DNA of 64,000 bases from Flavobacteriales bacterium (GCA_016717225.1 JADKGB010000003.1:124001-188000); one strand, 5' to 3'; positions 1 through 9,680 are shown, numbered from the stretch's first letter. Numbers and translations are program-made. Notes: generated by a model not told the origin, from the letters alone.

Positions 1-1140
1 GCTGGCATTGCGCATGAACGGATAAAGCGCTCGTGCGAACAAGGCAAGTTGAACTACCGCTACCAGCGCTACAACGAAGCCCGCTCTTGGGACACGCTGC
101 TTCAACCAGGACCATGCACGCAGAAACGTTGGATAGAGCAAGATCACCGCGAACGGTTGGGCCATCAGCAGCACACGGTCGTTCTGGAACGGCATACCTG
201 CAATGAAGAGCAGGTAGAAGGCCAACATCACCGCTGCCGCCCGCGCAGCTAAGGGTGCCAGATCGCTTCGCCGAACGAAAGGCAACAACACTGCACCGAT
301 GGGCACGAAACCCGGATGAAGAAGGACACCCAGCACATACAGCCCGTTCGGAAGCAAGTACTTGAGCACCCCATCATCCGAGTGTAGTTCCCGGCGGAAC
401 AAATTCATTGGCGACCAATCCGCCAAGGGCGATCGCAGGTAGATCCCAACCCATTCCGCTGTTGGTATTAGAAACCACGCACAGAGCATGCCCACGACCG
501 CCAAGCCCGCACCGATCAGCATACGCTGCGAACGGCCCTCGGCCTTGCCCACCCATGTGAGCATCAATAACCCCAACACCATGGGCACTGCCGCGAAACG
601 CACCACCACGGCCAACAGCGCCACCACTGCACACATCACCATCCACCAGAGACTTCTCTGCTCTTGGGCCTTGGTCCAGAGCGCCCAGGTGAGCACCACC
701 AATGCAATGCCGGGCAGATCGCTCATGGCTACCAACGCATGCCGCAGCAAGAACGGCGAAGCGCCGATCATGAGCAAAAGGAACACGTTCAGACCTTGTC
801 GGTCAGCAGCACCAAACATCAACCACTTCCGAAGTGTGAAGCCGAGCAGCAGAAGCGCCGCGACAGGTAGCACCCGCATGGCCAATAGCGTATCGCCCAA
901 TACTCGGCCCAACAGTGCACCAGCGAACGGATAGGCCTGCGGATGTTCGGCAGCAGGTGGTCTTACGCCCCCGGCGAACCACTGGCTCCAACTCTTGGCA
1001 ACGCGCAAGTAATCATGGCTGTCCTGGCCGTTCAGCCCTTGGTACCCGACAATTGCGCACCAAACCAAGCCGCCGATCAATGGAACTACCCAACCCCAGC
1101 CGGCCGACACGATGCCTTTCTGTTTGCCCATGGTTTCCAT
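1..1140 (-). CDS. Membrane glycosyltransferase-like protein (GT39/ArnT type), partial
   Basis: The frame stays open from an ATG at 1140 to the first base of the window (380 codons), so the C-terminus lies outside. A TAG sits two codons upstream of this ATG; a second in-frame ATG lies at 1131. The product is very hydrophobic, with at least eight membrane segments. Near residue 40 it has GQDSHDY, the acidic first-loop motif expected of GT-C fold glycosyltransferases that use polyprenyl-phosphate sugars. A tryptophan-rich loop (LADWSPMNLF) follows near residue 240. By family it would transfer a sugar to a lipid or protein on the periplasmic side of the inner membrane; donor and acceptor cannot be told. 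The GT39-like assignment rests on topology and the DSxxY motif only. Confidence 0.6.
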   Translation of the reverse strand, partial: METMGKQKGIVSAGWGWVVPLIGGLVWCAIVGYQGLNGQDSHDYLRVAKSWSQWFAGGVRPPAAEHPQAYPFAGALLGRVLGDTLLAMRVLPVAALLLLGFTLRKWLMFGAADRQGLNVFLLLMIGASPFLLRHALVAMSDLPGIALVVLTWALWTKAQEQRSLWWMVMCAVVALLAVVVRFAAVPMVLGLLMLTWVGKAEGRSQRMLIGAGLAVVGMLCAWFLIPTAEWVGIYLRSPLADWSPMNLFRRELHSDDGVLKYLLPNGLYVLGVLLHPGFVPIGAVLLPFVRRSDLAPLAARAAAVMLAFYLLFIAGMPFQNDRVLLMAQPFAVILLYPTFLRAWSWLKQRVPRAGFVVALVAVVQLALFARALYPFMRNAS

Positions 1141-1154
1141 CGCCTAGAACGAAC

Positions 1155-1184
1155 AAGGCCCCCCGCCAAACAGCGGAAGGCCTT
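1155..1184 (-). terminator. Hairpin downstream of tRNA-Arg
   Basis: Twelve-base arms (1155-1166 and 1173-1184, two G-U pairs) enclose a six-base loop. It lies just past the 3' end of the tRNA and before the upstream end of the next minus-strand gene. The following bases on the minus strand are only moderately T-rich, so intrinsic termination is likely but not certain. Confidence 0.4.
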
Positions 1185-1194
1185 TCCCTTTTAG

Positions 1195-1268
1195 TGAACC
1201 CGTAGGGAGTCGAACCCCAAACCTCCTGATCCGTAGTCAGGTGCTCTATCCAATTGAGCTACGGGTCC
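1195..1268 (-). tRNA. tRNA-Arg (anticodon ACG)
   Basis: A 74-nt cloverleaf reads on the minus strand. The acceptor stem GGACCCG pairs with CGGGTTC (one G-U), with discriminator A and no encoded CCA. The D arm is AGCTCAATTGGATAGAGC. The anticodon stem CCTGA/TCAGG encloses loop CTACGGA, giving anticodon ACG. The T arm contains GGTTCGACTCC. A34 would need deamination to inosine by TadA to read the CGN box. Confidence 0.97.
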
Positions 1269-1281
1269 CTGCTAAAGCGGC

Positions 1282-1290
1282 GCGAATCTA
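1282..1290 (-). promoter_or_regulatory. Bacteroidota -7 element for tRNA-Arg
   Basis: The minus strand reads TAGATTCGC, matching the TAnnTTTGC/TAnnTTCGC element found upstream of many genes in this window. It ends 13 bases before the tRNA 5' end. No clear TTG -33 element is visible. Confidence 0.5.
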
Positions 1291-1393
1291 ATGATCTGTT
1301 CCGTTTGATCGTTTTTGTGCTGAAATGGAGCTTGAATGGGTGCGGTGAACCGTGACTCGGAGCGCCTCCGCTTTCATCAAAACCAATATCCCA

Positions 1394-2185
1394 CTAAGGC
1401 TTATAGTACTTCATCGCCTCCGGCATATACGCTTCCAGATCCGCAACGCGGCGTGCATCGCTGGGGTGCGTGCTCATGAATTCCGGTGGCTTCTGCCCAC
1501 CTTGCTCAGCCATACGTTTCCAAAATTCGGGTGCGCCACGTGGATCGTAGCCTGCCATGGCCATAAAGACCAAGCCCATTTTGTCGGCTTCGGTCTCGTG
1601 GCTACGACTGAATGCCAATGTGCCCAATTGGCTGCCTATGCCGAACGATTGCAGCAGCATGTCCTTGGCCAAACTGGGCTTCTGTGAAGCCAATACCTGC
1701 AAGGTCATGCCCGCGCCTTGCACCGCCATGCCTTGGCTCATGCGCTCGTTGCCGTGGCGTGCAATAGCATGCGCGATCTCGTGGCCCATCACCAACGCCA
1801 AACTGGTCTCATCCTTGGTAACAGGCAGAATTCCGGTGTACACCACCACCTTTCCGCCGGGCATGCACCAAGCGTTCACCGTGGGTTCATCCACCACATT
1901 GAATTCCCAATTGAAGCCTTCCACTCGTTCGGCCGCACCGTTCTCGTTGAGGTACTTGGTGGCCGCATCGGCCAATCGCCGTCCGATGCGTTGCACCATT
2001 TGCACGTTGGGATCCGAGGCTGGCAAGGGCGCGGTTTCTTTCAGGAAATCGGTATAGGCGCCGAGGCTCATGGCCATCACTTCGCTTTCGGGCAACAGGT
2101 TCAGCTGGCGGCGACCGGTAATAGGCACTTTGGTACACGCCACCACCAGGAAGGTGATCAGCAGAAGGGAAAGCGCTCGCTTCAT
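1394..2185 (-). CDS. M48-family metalloprotease, lipoprotein
   Basis: 263 aa. A lipoprotein signal ends in VVACTK, so the mature protein would begin at a lipidated Cys17. The catalytic zinc motif GHEIAHAIARHG lies near residue 140. A downstream SHETEADKMG near residue 200 supplies the third zinc ligand, as in the BepA/LoiP-type periplasmic M48 proteases. Members of this family degrade misfolded outer-membrane proteins from the periplasmic face. The gene starts 3 bases after the clpS stop, so the two form an operon that pairs cytoplasmic and envelope proteolysis. Family assignment is firm; the substrate is inferred. Confidence 0.92.
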   Translation of the reverse strand: MKRALSLLLITFLVVACTKVPITGRRQLNLLPESEVMAMSLGAYTDFLKETAPLPASDPNVQMVQRIGRRLADAATKYLNENGAAERVEGFNWEFNVVDEPTVNAWCMPGGKVVVYTGILPVTKDETSLALVMGHEIAHAIARHGNERMSQGMAVQGAGMTLQVLASQKPSLAKDMLLQSFGIGSQLGTLAFSRSHETEADKMGLVFMAMAGYDPRGAPEFWKRMAEQGGQKPPEFMSTHPSDARRVADLEAYMPEAMKYYKP

Positions 2186-2188
2186 ATT

Positions 2189-2476
2189 CTATTCAATGTC
2201 CGCACTGAGGCCGCGCTCCAATAGAGCGGTGCAAATGGGTTCCAAATGATCGAATGAGCCTCGTTTCACGCTGCATTTTCCGTTGTTGTGCACGATGTGC
2301 GCACACTGGGTCGCTTGCATCGGCTCATGCCCGCAGATGTCGATCAGGCTCACGATCACGTGCTGAAAGGTGTTCACTTCGTCGTTGTGCAGGATGATCT
2401 CCTTGATCGGGCCTTCTTCAAAAAGGACCTCTTGCAAGAGTTGTTCCTCTGGACTGTAGTGCATGCGCATGGTCAC
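2189..2476 (-). CDS. clpS: ATP-dependent Clp protease adaptor ClpS
   Basis: 95 aa, normal length for ClpS. It contains the diagnostic HNDEVNTFQHVI segment (residues about 30-41), the N-degron pocket region, followed by the alpha/beta fold and the conserved His-rich stretch around QCAHIVHNNGKC. ClpS binds the N-domain of ClpA/ClpC and delivers N-end-rule substrates to ClpP. It is the first gene of a two-gene operon with the M48 lipoprotein protease 3 bases downstream. A -7 promoter element lies 15 bases upstream of the ATG, so the leader is very short. Confidence 0.95.
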   Translation of the reverse strand: MTMRMHYSPEEQLLQEVLFEEGPIKEIILHNDEVNTFQHVIVSLIDICGHEPMQATQCAHIVHNNGKCSVKRGSFDHLEPICTALLERGLSADIE

Positions 2477-2490
2477 TTCGATGGGTTAGC

Positions 2491-2499
2491 GCAAAAGTA
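2491..2499 (-). promoter_or_regulatory. Bacteroidota -7 element for clpS
   Basis: The minus strand reads TACTTTTGC, an excellent match to TAnnTTTGC, ending 14 bases before the clpS ATG. Confidence 0.6.
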
Positions 2500-2573
2500 C
2501 CCTATTGGGATGTTCTTCATTTAAGGTGATACCATTTCGCGTTACAGGCTTATCTGATCTGAAACCACCCCTG

Positions 2574-2617
2574 CCCCTCCTTGCCAGTGCGGCGCGCGTG
2601 CGCACGCACAGGAGGGG
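2574..2617 (-). repeat. GC-rich inverted repeat after the 2135-aa gene
   Basis: Arms CCCCTCCT (2574-2581) and AGGAGGGG (2610-2617) enclose a second self-complementary core (GTGCG...CGCAC). It lies 12-55 bases beyond the stop of the giant gene. There is no T-run, so it may be a Rho-independent-like 3' end, an mRNA-stabilising hairpin or an extragenic palindrome. Confidence 0.4.
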
Positions 2618-2628
2618 AAACCCGGTCC

Positions 2629-5600
2629 CTAGCGCGTGATGATGGCAGGGTCGGCAAAGACAGATGGGCCGAAACGAGCGATCAGCGCACGGGCGTCACG
2701 CATGGGTATCCGTTTCCCGTTGAGGTAAGCCGTGATAAAGGCATCCTTCACACCCAGACCAACGGTTTGATCCTTGCGTGATCGTGCCGTTCCCATGTCG
2801 GTGAACACGCCCGTGGTGTAGCGGATCTTGTTCGTTTCCGTGCGCTCGCTGTTGAGCGGTGTAATGTTGAAGAGCCTGTCCAGTGCGGTAGGCTTGCTAT
2901 ACACACCTACCTGCACCGTATAGAACAGGCCTTTCACTGTTTCTACCTGTCGTGCCGGTGCGGCTCCAGGAGCATTGTAGTACGCTGTTGCATCGGCAGG
3001 TGGCGCGAATTGAGCCAACAACTGCTCCGCTGTAGCCGGGTAGTTGGCCAAGACCGCGACTTCCGCAGCGCTGTCGGACAAGGTTGATGTGATCGGCACT
3101 GGCACCGGTCGTATCTCGGTGGGTGGACGAACAGGTTCGATCGTTGCGACCGTTCCGCTGGGCTGGGCTGCAACTGGCTGGGCTGCGCGCATCGCTTGGG
3201 ACAACGACACCCGTTTGCCATCCTGGTAGGCCACTACGAAGGCATCGCGGTAACCACGATCGCGCACCTGTTGGGTTGCACGAGCGGCATTCTGTGCACT
3301 GGTGAATTCGCCTGCTGAGTAACGCACCAAACCGTTCCCGATCGCTTCGCCCGCAACGGGAGAAAGATCCTTGAACACTTCCGCTGAAATGGCTTGCTTG
3401 AACGCTCCGATCTGCACTTTGAAGACCACACCTCGGGGCATGGGTGCATTGATCGGAATGGAGCCAATACGAGCGGCATCACGATCAGCGATGGAGAAGA
3501 TATCCGAAGTGAGCGGGGCCAACAACTCGGGCGCAGCGATCGGTGACGTAGGAGCCTCGGCAACGGGTTGGTTGGCAACTGGCACAGCATTCACGTTGTC
3601 CGATACCGGCACATTATTCGGCGGCGTTGTATTGTTCTCTACCGGCGGCAATGTGGCCGCAGTCTCATTATCCCGACCTGTTCCATTGTTCGGGATCTCC
3701 GCGGAAACGATCGTGTTCGCTGGCGGAACAACGGTGGGAACAATATCGGAGCCCATGCTTCGGGCTTCCGCCAGAGCAGGTTCTACACGACGAGTAGCCT
3801 GTTCCAATGCCATGATCTCCGTGCCGCGTTGTGCATCGAGACCTTGCAGCACAGAAGCCGCTTGCGCCTCGTTCATCCGGGCATTGGCGACGTTGCGATC
3901 GCTGGCTTTTCGCAATGAGTCCGAACGCAATTGCATGCGCACGGCTTGGTCGGTGAGTTGGCTGGCTTGCGCCATTTGCGCTGGTGTGAGCGGAACGCCA
4001 CCAGCATCGGGATTCGCCAGTATCTCTTTGCTCTGCTGTAATAGGGCATCCGCCAATCGCTTGGCCCCCTCCGCCTGCTCCATGGTCCGTGCTGCTTCTT
4101 CGCGTTGCTCCAATGCTTTGGCTTTCGCTTCGAAATAGCGGCTATGGTCCTCCTCGTTCAATACGAGAGCCTGTTCCTGGTTGTTCAGGTAATAGAACTT
4201 CAGCAAGCGTTGGTTGAACGCACTCGTTTCAACAGCCTTCGCGCTTTTTTGCGCGAATTCGTCCGAATTCTTTTCAGCCTGGATCGAAGCCAAGTGCAAC
4301 GAATCAGAAAGTGCACGTAACCGATAAGCTTCGCGCTCCAAGCGCTCACGATCGCTCCGGTTGGCCGTTGTTGCGCTGTCGGTTTTTTCATTGGCCAGAT
4401 CGCTGATCAACACGGATCGCTTTTCGAGTTCCACGGCTTCCTGTGCGGAACGTATTGCTTCCGTCCTGAACATCCCTGGGTCTTCAGCGGTCATTGGAGT
4501 AACGGACTTGCCCGTTGTGTCCGCTGCCATCAACTCCTTGTATCGAGCAACCGAGGAGAGACCTGTTGGTTCTTTGATGGTCGAACTTCCTGCCCCATCA
4601 GCTCCATTGTTACCATCAACAAGTGGCTTGCTCGCCACCGCATCCAATGGTGATGCTGTCTCGGCACCACCGAACATCTTTCGCTCGACGATCTCGTAGG
4701 CTAGCTGTTCACCCCGCTGGAAGTCCTCCTTCAACATGTAATTGCGCACAGTGAGGGAACGATCAATATCACGCAAGCCCCCCAACTCCTGTGCATAAGC
4801 AGAACGATAGAGACTATCTCGGAGAACAATGTCCTCCGTGCGCTCGGCTTTCTTGCGCTTTTGACCCGCTTGATCCATTTGGTCCTTCGCATTCCGTTCC
4901 ATTTCAGCCGCCAATTGGTTCATGGGCTCGCTCGCCCCCAAACCCAATTTCGCTACTGCTGTGTTCAGTACTTTCACACTATCCTGAGCCGTTTTGAATT
5001 CGGCGCGCGTATAGAACCCCATGCTCTGCCCGATCTCCGTACGCAGGATCATGTGGTCGTCGATGAGCCGATCTGTGCGCAGACGCTGTTTGTCGCGCGC
5101 TTTGCCTGCCGGCATGCTCTCGATCACGGTCTCCAATGAATCGATGCGGTCCTCGAGATCCGCCACGGCATCATTCCGCTCGTTCAGTTCTTTCAACTCT
5201 GCCACCGCCTCAACAGACCGCAGATCCAAGGGACTGTTGTATACCTGCTCAGGATCCTGCACAACCGTGATGTAATCATCATTGTGCGGTGTTGAACTGG
5301 TACTTCGAACATTGCTTTCTCCAGCGCGTTTTTCACTTCCTTGGGCGAGCGCTGCATCTTCCAACAAGCGCGATTCCTGCGCTGCGTATTGTTGCTGGCC
5401 TTCAGCCAGAACCCGCTCGGCTTCCTGCACGTGGGCTTCCTTCAGCACGCGCAACCGATCCGACCTGCCCAACACCGTTGAAGCTTCTTCCGGGTGTTTC
5501 TCGAGGTAGGCCAGTTGTCTGGAATTCTCCGCATCGATACTGTCCACCAACATGAGCTCGAGACCGTGCAGGCTGGTCCCACGTTCTTGCGGATCGGCCA

Positions 5601-8600
5601 TAGTATTGGTAATCTTCTGCTTGTCGTTGGCGTAATCCGTGAAGATGCCAGCGAGCAGATCACGATCGTTCACAGCCGGAGCGAATTCGAGCGGCGGCAC
5701 AGCAGCGCTCAGGCTGTCCGATAGCCGTTGTGCTTCTTCAGGCGACCCGGCAACAAGAGCATTATCCATGACGTTCGAACGTTCCGTTCCGGTTCGTGGA
5801 TCCTTGGTGGCGTTCAACTCCGACCCTTGGGTTGCGACTTCCGTAAGCGGCTCGGTAATGGTGCCCGGTGAAGGGGTAACGACAGTCTCGGGAACGGACG
5901 TCGGGGTCTGATCAATTCCGGCTGATCCTTTCTTGGCTTCGGCAAGCAGCTCCTGCCCTGCGCGTAGTTCCGTTTCAACGGCAGTGATCCGTTCGTCCAA
6001 TGCAGTTTTGCGCGCCTTGTTCTTCTCCGCCGAACGTAGTTGCTTCAATTCAGCCAATTCGTTCGACAGAACAAAAGCTCTCTCTTCGACCTCCACTTCC
6101 GGTCGAACCGGTGTCGTTTCTTCAACACGACCGTCCTGTTCCGTGGGCTGCTCATTCGAAACAGTTCCGATCCCCTGCGCCGACGCCAAGTCGAGGTCCT
6201 TCCGAGGTTCTGTTGCATTCGCGACCTGTGTGCCCTGGTTTCCTGAAGCACTCGGCTCGTTCATTCCATCGGAAATGCCACCACTGGTCTTTGTGCTCGT
6301 CGTTACGGTGTCCAAACTGTTCGGGGCCAATGCCACCTCCGTGGCCACCGTCTTGTTCGGATCTTGCTCAATACCCGTGTTGTTGGTCCCGTTCCCACTT
6401 GGAACGATCTGGGGAACTTGAACCGCACCACCTTCCTTCACACGCTTCGCCTCCATGGCAGCAGCATCCATGAGAACAGTGTTGCCTTCTGTCCGGCTCG
6501 CATCCCCTTGGTTATCCCGATCCGCAACCTGTGTTGCTGTGGATGCGAGATCCCCGCTCGGTGCGAGCGGTTCGCCCCAATCGAATGTGCGCTGCTCAAG
6601 TTGTCGTGCTTCCTCCGCAAGCGCCGCATCGAAACGCGCATCCACCGCAAGACCATCGGTGCGCGAATCCGTGGTCGCGATCCGTTGACCAAGCTGCGCG
6701 ATCTGATCGTTCGTCAATTCACTAACCGTGCGGCTTGAAGCATCGGTAGCCAACCGTTTGGCCAACTCCGCTTGGCCTCGAGCCACCGTGGTCGAACGAT
6801 CCGCCATGCGTGCTTTGGTGAATGCCTGGTCGTTCTCCTCCTGCAACGCGCCTAATTGCGTTTCCAGTTCGGCAAGCTCATTCGCAAGCGTTTGTTTCTT
6901 ACCGCCTTTCGCTTCCGATGTTTCACGCTTCTTGCGGGCAACACGGTCTGTAAGATCATTCTCCTCAGCACGTGCCGTGTTCGCACGCACCAACAAGGCA
7001 GCAGCTTCCCGCTCGCGATCGGTCGCTGAACGCCGCATCTTCTCCGCAGCGGTAATGCTTCCGTCCGGCGCATTCTTCTCGTCCATTCGCCGTTTCAGCT
7101 CCACCAACTTGATCACGGTGGCGTTGTCTTCCTTTCCAGCGAGCAGCGTGGTGAGCTCGGTTGCGAGCCGCGTTGCCTTTTGCGCTTTGAGTGATGTGGC
7201 CAACTGCTCCGTCTCCAACTCCTGGCCCGCACGATAAGCTGCCGTGGCCCGTTGGTTCGCGGCACGCGCGGTTTGTCGCTCACGCGCGGCCTGCATCATC
7301 GTCGAATTCTTTTCACTTTCATCACTCGTCGCATTGGCTTGCGCGACGAGCGTTTCGGCCTTGCGCGATGCCGCGTCGGCCAAGGATGCGTTCTCCAATG
7401 CGATGCTGTATGCTGCGTTCGCTTGAACTTCCAACGATCCGGTCGCTTGAGTCAATGCATCGGCATCTTCCTTCGCCAACGCCAACGCCTTCGGCTTGGT
7501 GATGTCTCCCGCAAAGCCAGCTCGCGTGAGCACATCACCTTCAGCGGTTGCACCAGGCGGAACCTCAGCAACAACGGCATGTGTCCCGACCTCCAGTTTG
7601 GCGCGGCGACGGATCTCATCCATGGCCAAAGCGATCATGTCCTCTTCGAGCGGGGTATCGAAGTAGTTCTTGATCATAAGCTTCTCACCTCCTTGATCAA
7701 CAAGGGACATTTCCTGCCGGTAGGCCCGCGGCTCTTCGTTCCGTGGAATATCCACCATGCCCACATGGGTTTTACCGTTCGCTCCTGCCTCTACCATGAA
7801 CTTGTACCTGCCATTTCGCGGCAGCGAAAGCACATAGTCTCCATCCAGTCCCGTGCGAACATCCGCAACCGTTTCCTGCGTGAGCATATCCACCACGGTG
7901 ATGTGTGCTTTGCGATCCGCCGTATTCAACTGCGAAGCGAACGTGCCCTTCAACACGGTTATGTTGAGCGGGGCCTGAGCGGTGTTTACACGGTACACGT
8001 GCAACATGCCTTGCTTGCTTTCACGACCGCTCGCGAAGCAAGCTTCCTTGCCTTCCGGGTCCGTGAGGTAGAAGAGATCATCATCCGGTGTGTTGACCGC
8101 GAAATCCATATTCACGGGAGCACCGAACACATCAAGGCCCTTGTCGTAACTGCTTTTGAACACATCGTAGCCGCCCATGCTGTTGTGGCCCTTGCTGCAG
8201 AAATAGAAACTCTTGCCGTCGGGGGCCATGAACGGGTAGTCCTCGTCCTCTTCGGTGTTGATATAGCCAGCAAGTTTCACCGGTGTGGCGAACTCCCCGT
8301 TCGGCATCAGTTCTGTGCGATAGATATCGCGACCGGTCCCGCTGCTCTTACCATAGCTGGCGAAATAGATCGACCCGCCTTTATCCGGCAGGTACACGAG
8401 TGCCAGGTCCTTGCTCTTCTTGTCCGCCGAAGTCTTGAGCTCATCAGGCGTTACCACGATGCGACCGCCGATGCTCGACAGATCGTAGAATCGGAAGAAG
8501 TCACTCCCAACTACTTCAACCTTGTTGTGCACATCGATCTCTTTGAGGTTCGATAACAGGTTCTGGCCATTACGGCATTGCAGTTCGACCGCATCCACCG

Positions 8601-9036
8601 GATATTCCGAGAGCACCTTTTTATCAGCGGTTCCGCGAAAGCGTTCATAGGCCACAAGCGCTTCCTTGAAACGATAGGTCAGGTGATAGGCTTTTCCAAG
8701 AAAATACCAAGAAAGCGCGTCAGGTGCCGGGCCTTGCGTGCTGCGCTTCAAATAAGCGATGGCCGCTTCCTTGTCGGCACCCGCATACAGAGCGCAAACA
8801 CCGTAGCGGAAGTTGAGATCGAAATCCTGTTGGTCGTTGCCAAGGAGATTTTCGTAAGCCGGATAGGCTTGGGCGTATTCGCCTTTTGCGAACAACGCAT
8901 CAGCTTGTGCGCGTTGTTCCTTGCTTCCGCCTTGGGCCCATGTTGCACCCGGAAGCATGAGCAGTAGCATGGAGCCCACCGACCCTAACATGGTGGACCG
9001 GAAGAACGAACCCGAATATGAAGCGGAGAGATTCAT
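2629..9036 (-). CDS. Giant secreted TPR / PD40 / coiled-coil / double SPOR-domain protein
   Basis: 2135 aa. The start is the ATG at 9036, which overlaps the plsY stop as ATGA; a longer open frame upstream is not needed. Order of parts: signal peptide ending ATWAQ (about residue 35); TPR-like helices (about 38-170); WD40-like PD40 blades (about 220-360, with repeated YFASYG, FYFCSKG); a carboxypeptidase-regulatory-like fold (about 395-465); a very long Ala/Glu/Arg-rich helical region (about 520-1690); a Pro/Asn/Thr-rich linker; then two SPOR-type domains (about 1871-1950, VFKVQIGAF; and 2039-2125, YTVQVGVY). SPOR domains bind denuded peptidoglycan. TPR plus PD40 at the N-terminus resembles OmpA-linked T9SS/gliding envelope proteins, but here the OmpA anchor is replaced by SPOR domains. 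A periplasmic spacer or scaffold between peptidoglycan and the outer membrane is a reasonable inference. Confidence 0.85.
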   Translation of the reverse strand: MNLSASYSGSFFRSTMLGSVGSMLLLMLPGATWAQGGSKEQRAQADALFAKGEYAQAYPAYENLLGNDQQDFDLNFRYGVCALYAGADKEAAIAYLKRSTQGPAPDALSWYFLGKAYHLTYRFKEALVAYERFRGTADKKVLSEYPVDAVELQCRNGQNLLSNLKEIDVHNKVEVVGSDFFRFYDLSSIGGRIVVTPDELKTSADKKSKDLALVYLPDKGGSIYFASYGKSSGTGRDIYRTELMPNGEFATPVKLAGYINTEEDEDYPFMAPDGKSFYFCSKGHNSMGGYDVFKSSYDKGLDVFGAPVNMDFAVNTPDDDLFYLTDPEGKEACFASGRESKQGMLHVYRVNTAQAPLNITVLKGTFASQLNTADRKAHITVVDMLTQETVADVRTGLDGDYVLSLPRNGRYKFMVEAGANGKTHVGMVDIPRNEEPRAYRQEMSLVDQGGEKLMIKNYFDTPLEEDMIALAMDEIRRRAKLEVGTHAVVAEVPPGATAEGDVLTRAGFAGDITKPKALALAKEDADALTQATGSLEVQANAAYSIALENASLADAASRKAETLVAQANATSDESEKNSTMMQAARERQTARAANQRATAAYRAGQELETEQLATSLKAQKATRLATELTTLLAGKEDNATVIKLVELKRRMDEKNAPDGSITAAEKMRRSATDREREAAALLVRANTARAEENDLTDRVARKKRETSEAKGGKKQTLANELAELETQLGALQEENDQAFTKARMADRSTTVARGQAELAKRLATDASSRTVSELTNDQIAQLGQRIATTDSRTDGLAVDARFDAALAEEARQLEQRTFDWGEPLAPSGDLASTATQVADRDNQGDASRTEGNTVLMDAAAMEAKRVKEGGAVQVPQIVPSGNGTNNTGIEQDPNKTVATEVALAPNSLDTVTTSTKTSGGISDGMNEPSASGNQGTQVANATEPRKDLDLASAQGIGTVSNEQPTEQDGRVEETTPVRPEVEVEERAFVLSNELAELKQLRSAEKNKARKTALDERITAVETELRAGQELLAEAKKGSAGIDQTPTSVPETVVTPSPGTITEPLTEVATQGSELNATKDPRTGTERSNVMDNALVAGSPEEAQRLSDSLSAAVPPLEFAPAVNDRDLLAGIFTDYANDKQKITNTMADPQERGTSLHGLELMLVDSIDAENSRQLAYLEKHPEEASTVLGRSDRLRVLKEAHVQEAERVLAEGQQQYAAQESRLLEDAALAQGSEKRAGESNVRSTSSTPHNDDYITVVQDPEQVYNSPLDLRSVEAVAELKELNERNDAVADLEDRIDSLETVIESMPAGKARDKQRLRTDRLIDDHMILRTEIGQSMGFYTRAEFKTAQDSVKVLNTAVAKLGLGASEPMNQLAAEMERNAKDQMDQAGQKRKKAERTEDIVLRDSLYRSAYAQELGGLRDIDRSLTVRNYMLKEDFQRGEQLAYEIVERKMFGGAETASPLDAVASKPLVDGNNGADGAGSSTIKEPTGLSSVARYKELMAADTTGKSVTPMTAEDPGMFRTEAIRSAQEAVELEKRSVLISDLANEKTDSATTANRSDRERLEREAYRLRALSDSLHLASIQAEKNSDEFAQKSAKAVETSAFNQRLLKFYYLNNQEQALVLNEEDHSRYFEAKAKALEQREEAARTMEQAEGAKRLADALLQQSKEILANPDAGGVPLTPAQMAQASQLTDQAVRMQLRSDSLRKASDRNVANARMNEAQAASVLQGLDAQRGTEIMALEQATRRVEPALAEARSMGSDIVPTVVPPANTIVSAEIPNNGTGRDNETAATLPPVENNTTPPNNVPVSDNVNAVPVANQPVAEAPTSPIAAPELLAPLTSDIFSIADRDAARIGSIPINAPMPRGVVFKVQIGAFKQAISAEVFKDLSPVAGEAIGNGLVRYSAGEFTSAQNAARATQQVRDRGYRDAFVVAYQDGKRVSLSQAMRAAQPVAAQPSGTVATIEPVRPPTEIRPVPVPITSTLSDSAAEVAVLANYPATAEQLLAQFAPPADATAYYNAPGAAPARQVETVKGLFYTVQVGVYSKPTALDRLFNITPLNSERTETNKIRYTTGVFTDMGTARSRKDQTVGLGVKDAFITAYLNGKRIPMRDARALIARFGPSVFADPAIITR

Positions 9037-9677
9037 GATGGGATCGATCTGGAGAAACGCATCTTCGATTCTTCGCCTTTCAGCAATCGTTTGATATTGG
9101 TGCGGTGGGTCCAGAAAACGATCACACAAAGTACGACGGCGAACCCGAGCATCACATCGTTCTTCTCGTGCCATACCAGTTCAATTGCCAACGGAAATGC
9201 GATCACCGCCAACAACGAACCCAGCGAAACATACTTGCTCAACCCATAAACAACTGCGAACACCCCGACACAGACCAAGGCTGCGCCCGGATGCACAGCG
9301 AGTACGCCACCCAATGAAGTGGCCACACCTTTCCCACCTCGGAACCCAGCGAATACAGGATACAAATGCCCGAGTACCGCTGCCAGGACCATGCACACGC
9401 GAAGCCATGTAAAATCGCCAGAACCTGATTCCAACCCGCTCCACCAAGCCAGTACGCGCACCGGTGCGAAACCTTTCAAGATATCGATCAATAGAACGGG
9501 CACTCCGGCTTTGGGGCCGAGCACACGGAACGTATTCGTGGCACCAGCGTTACGACTGCCGTGCTCGCGCACGTCGAGGCCGAAGAAGGCTTTTCCCCAC
9601 CACACGCTTGTTGGAATGCTCCCGCACAGGTAACTGAGTACCATCGCAATGCCCGCATACACCCAATGCATGTCCAT
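9033..9677 (-). CDS. plsY: Acyl-phosphate glycerol-3-phosphate acyltransferase PlsY
   Basis: 214 aa, polytopic. It carries the three PlsY motifs: GSIPTSVWWGK (residues about 19-29), GSRNAGATNTFR (about 40-51) and GGKGVATSLGG (about 110-120). It transfers an acyl group from acyl-phosphate to glycerol-3-phosphate, giving lysophosphatidic acid, the first acylation in phospholipid synthesis. It begins 3 bases after the 1494-aa gene and its TGA overlaps the ATG of the 2135-aa gene, so it is sandwiched between two giant envelope-protein genes in one transcript. A second possible start lies two codons in (9671). Confidence 0.95.
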   Translation of the reverse strand: MDMHWVYAGIAMVLSYLCGSIPTSVWWGKAFFGLDVREHGSRNAGATNTFRVLGPKAGVPVLLIDILKGFAPVRVLAWWSGLESGSGDFTWLRVCMVLAAVLGHLYPVFAGFRGGKGVATSLGGVLAVHPGAALVCVGVFAVVYGLSKYVSLGSLLAVIAFPLAIELVWHEKNDVMLGFAVVLCVIVFWTHRTNIKRLLKGEESKMRFSRSIPS

Positions 9678-9680
9678 GGT

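Noticed and set aside
7252..8556. Long plus-strand open frame (434 codons) antisense to the 2135-aa gene
   Set aside because: Shadow of a GC-rich coding strand; no family-like text, and the minus strand has clear TPR/PD40 domains.
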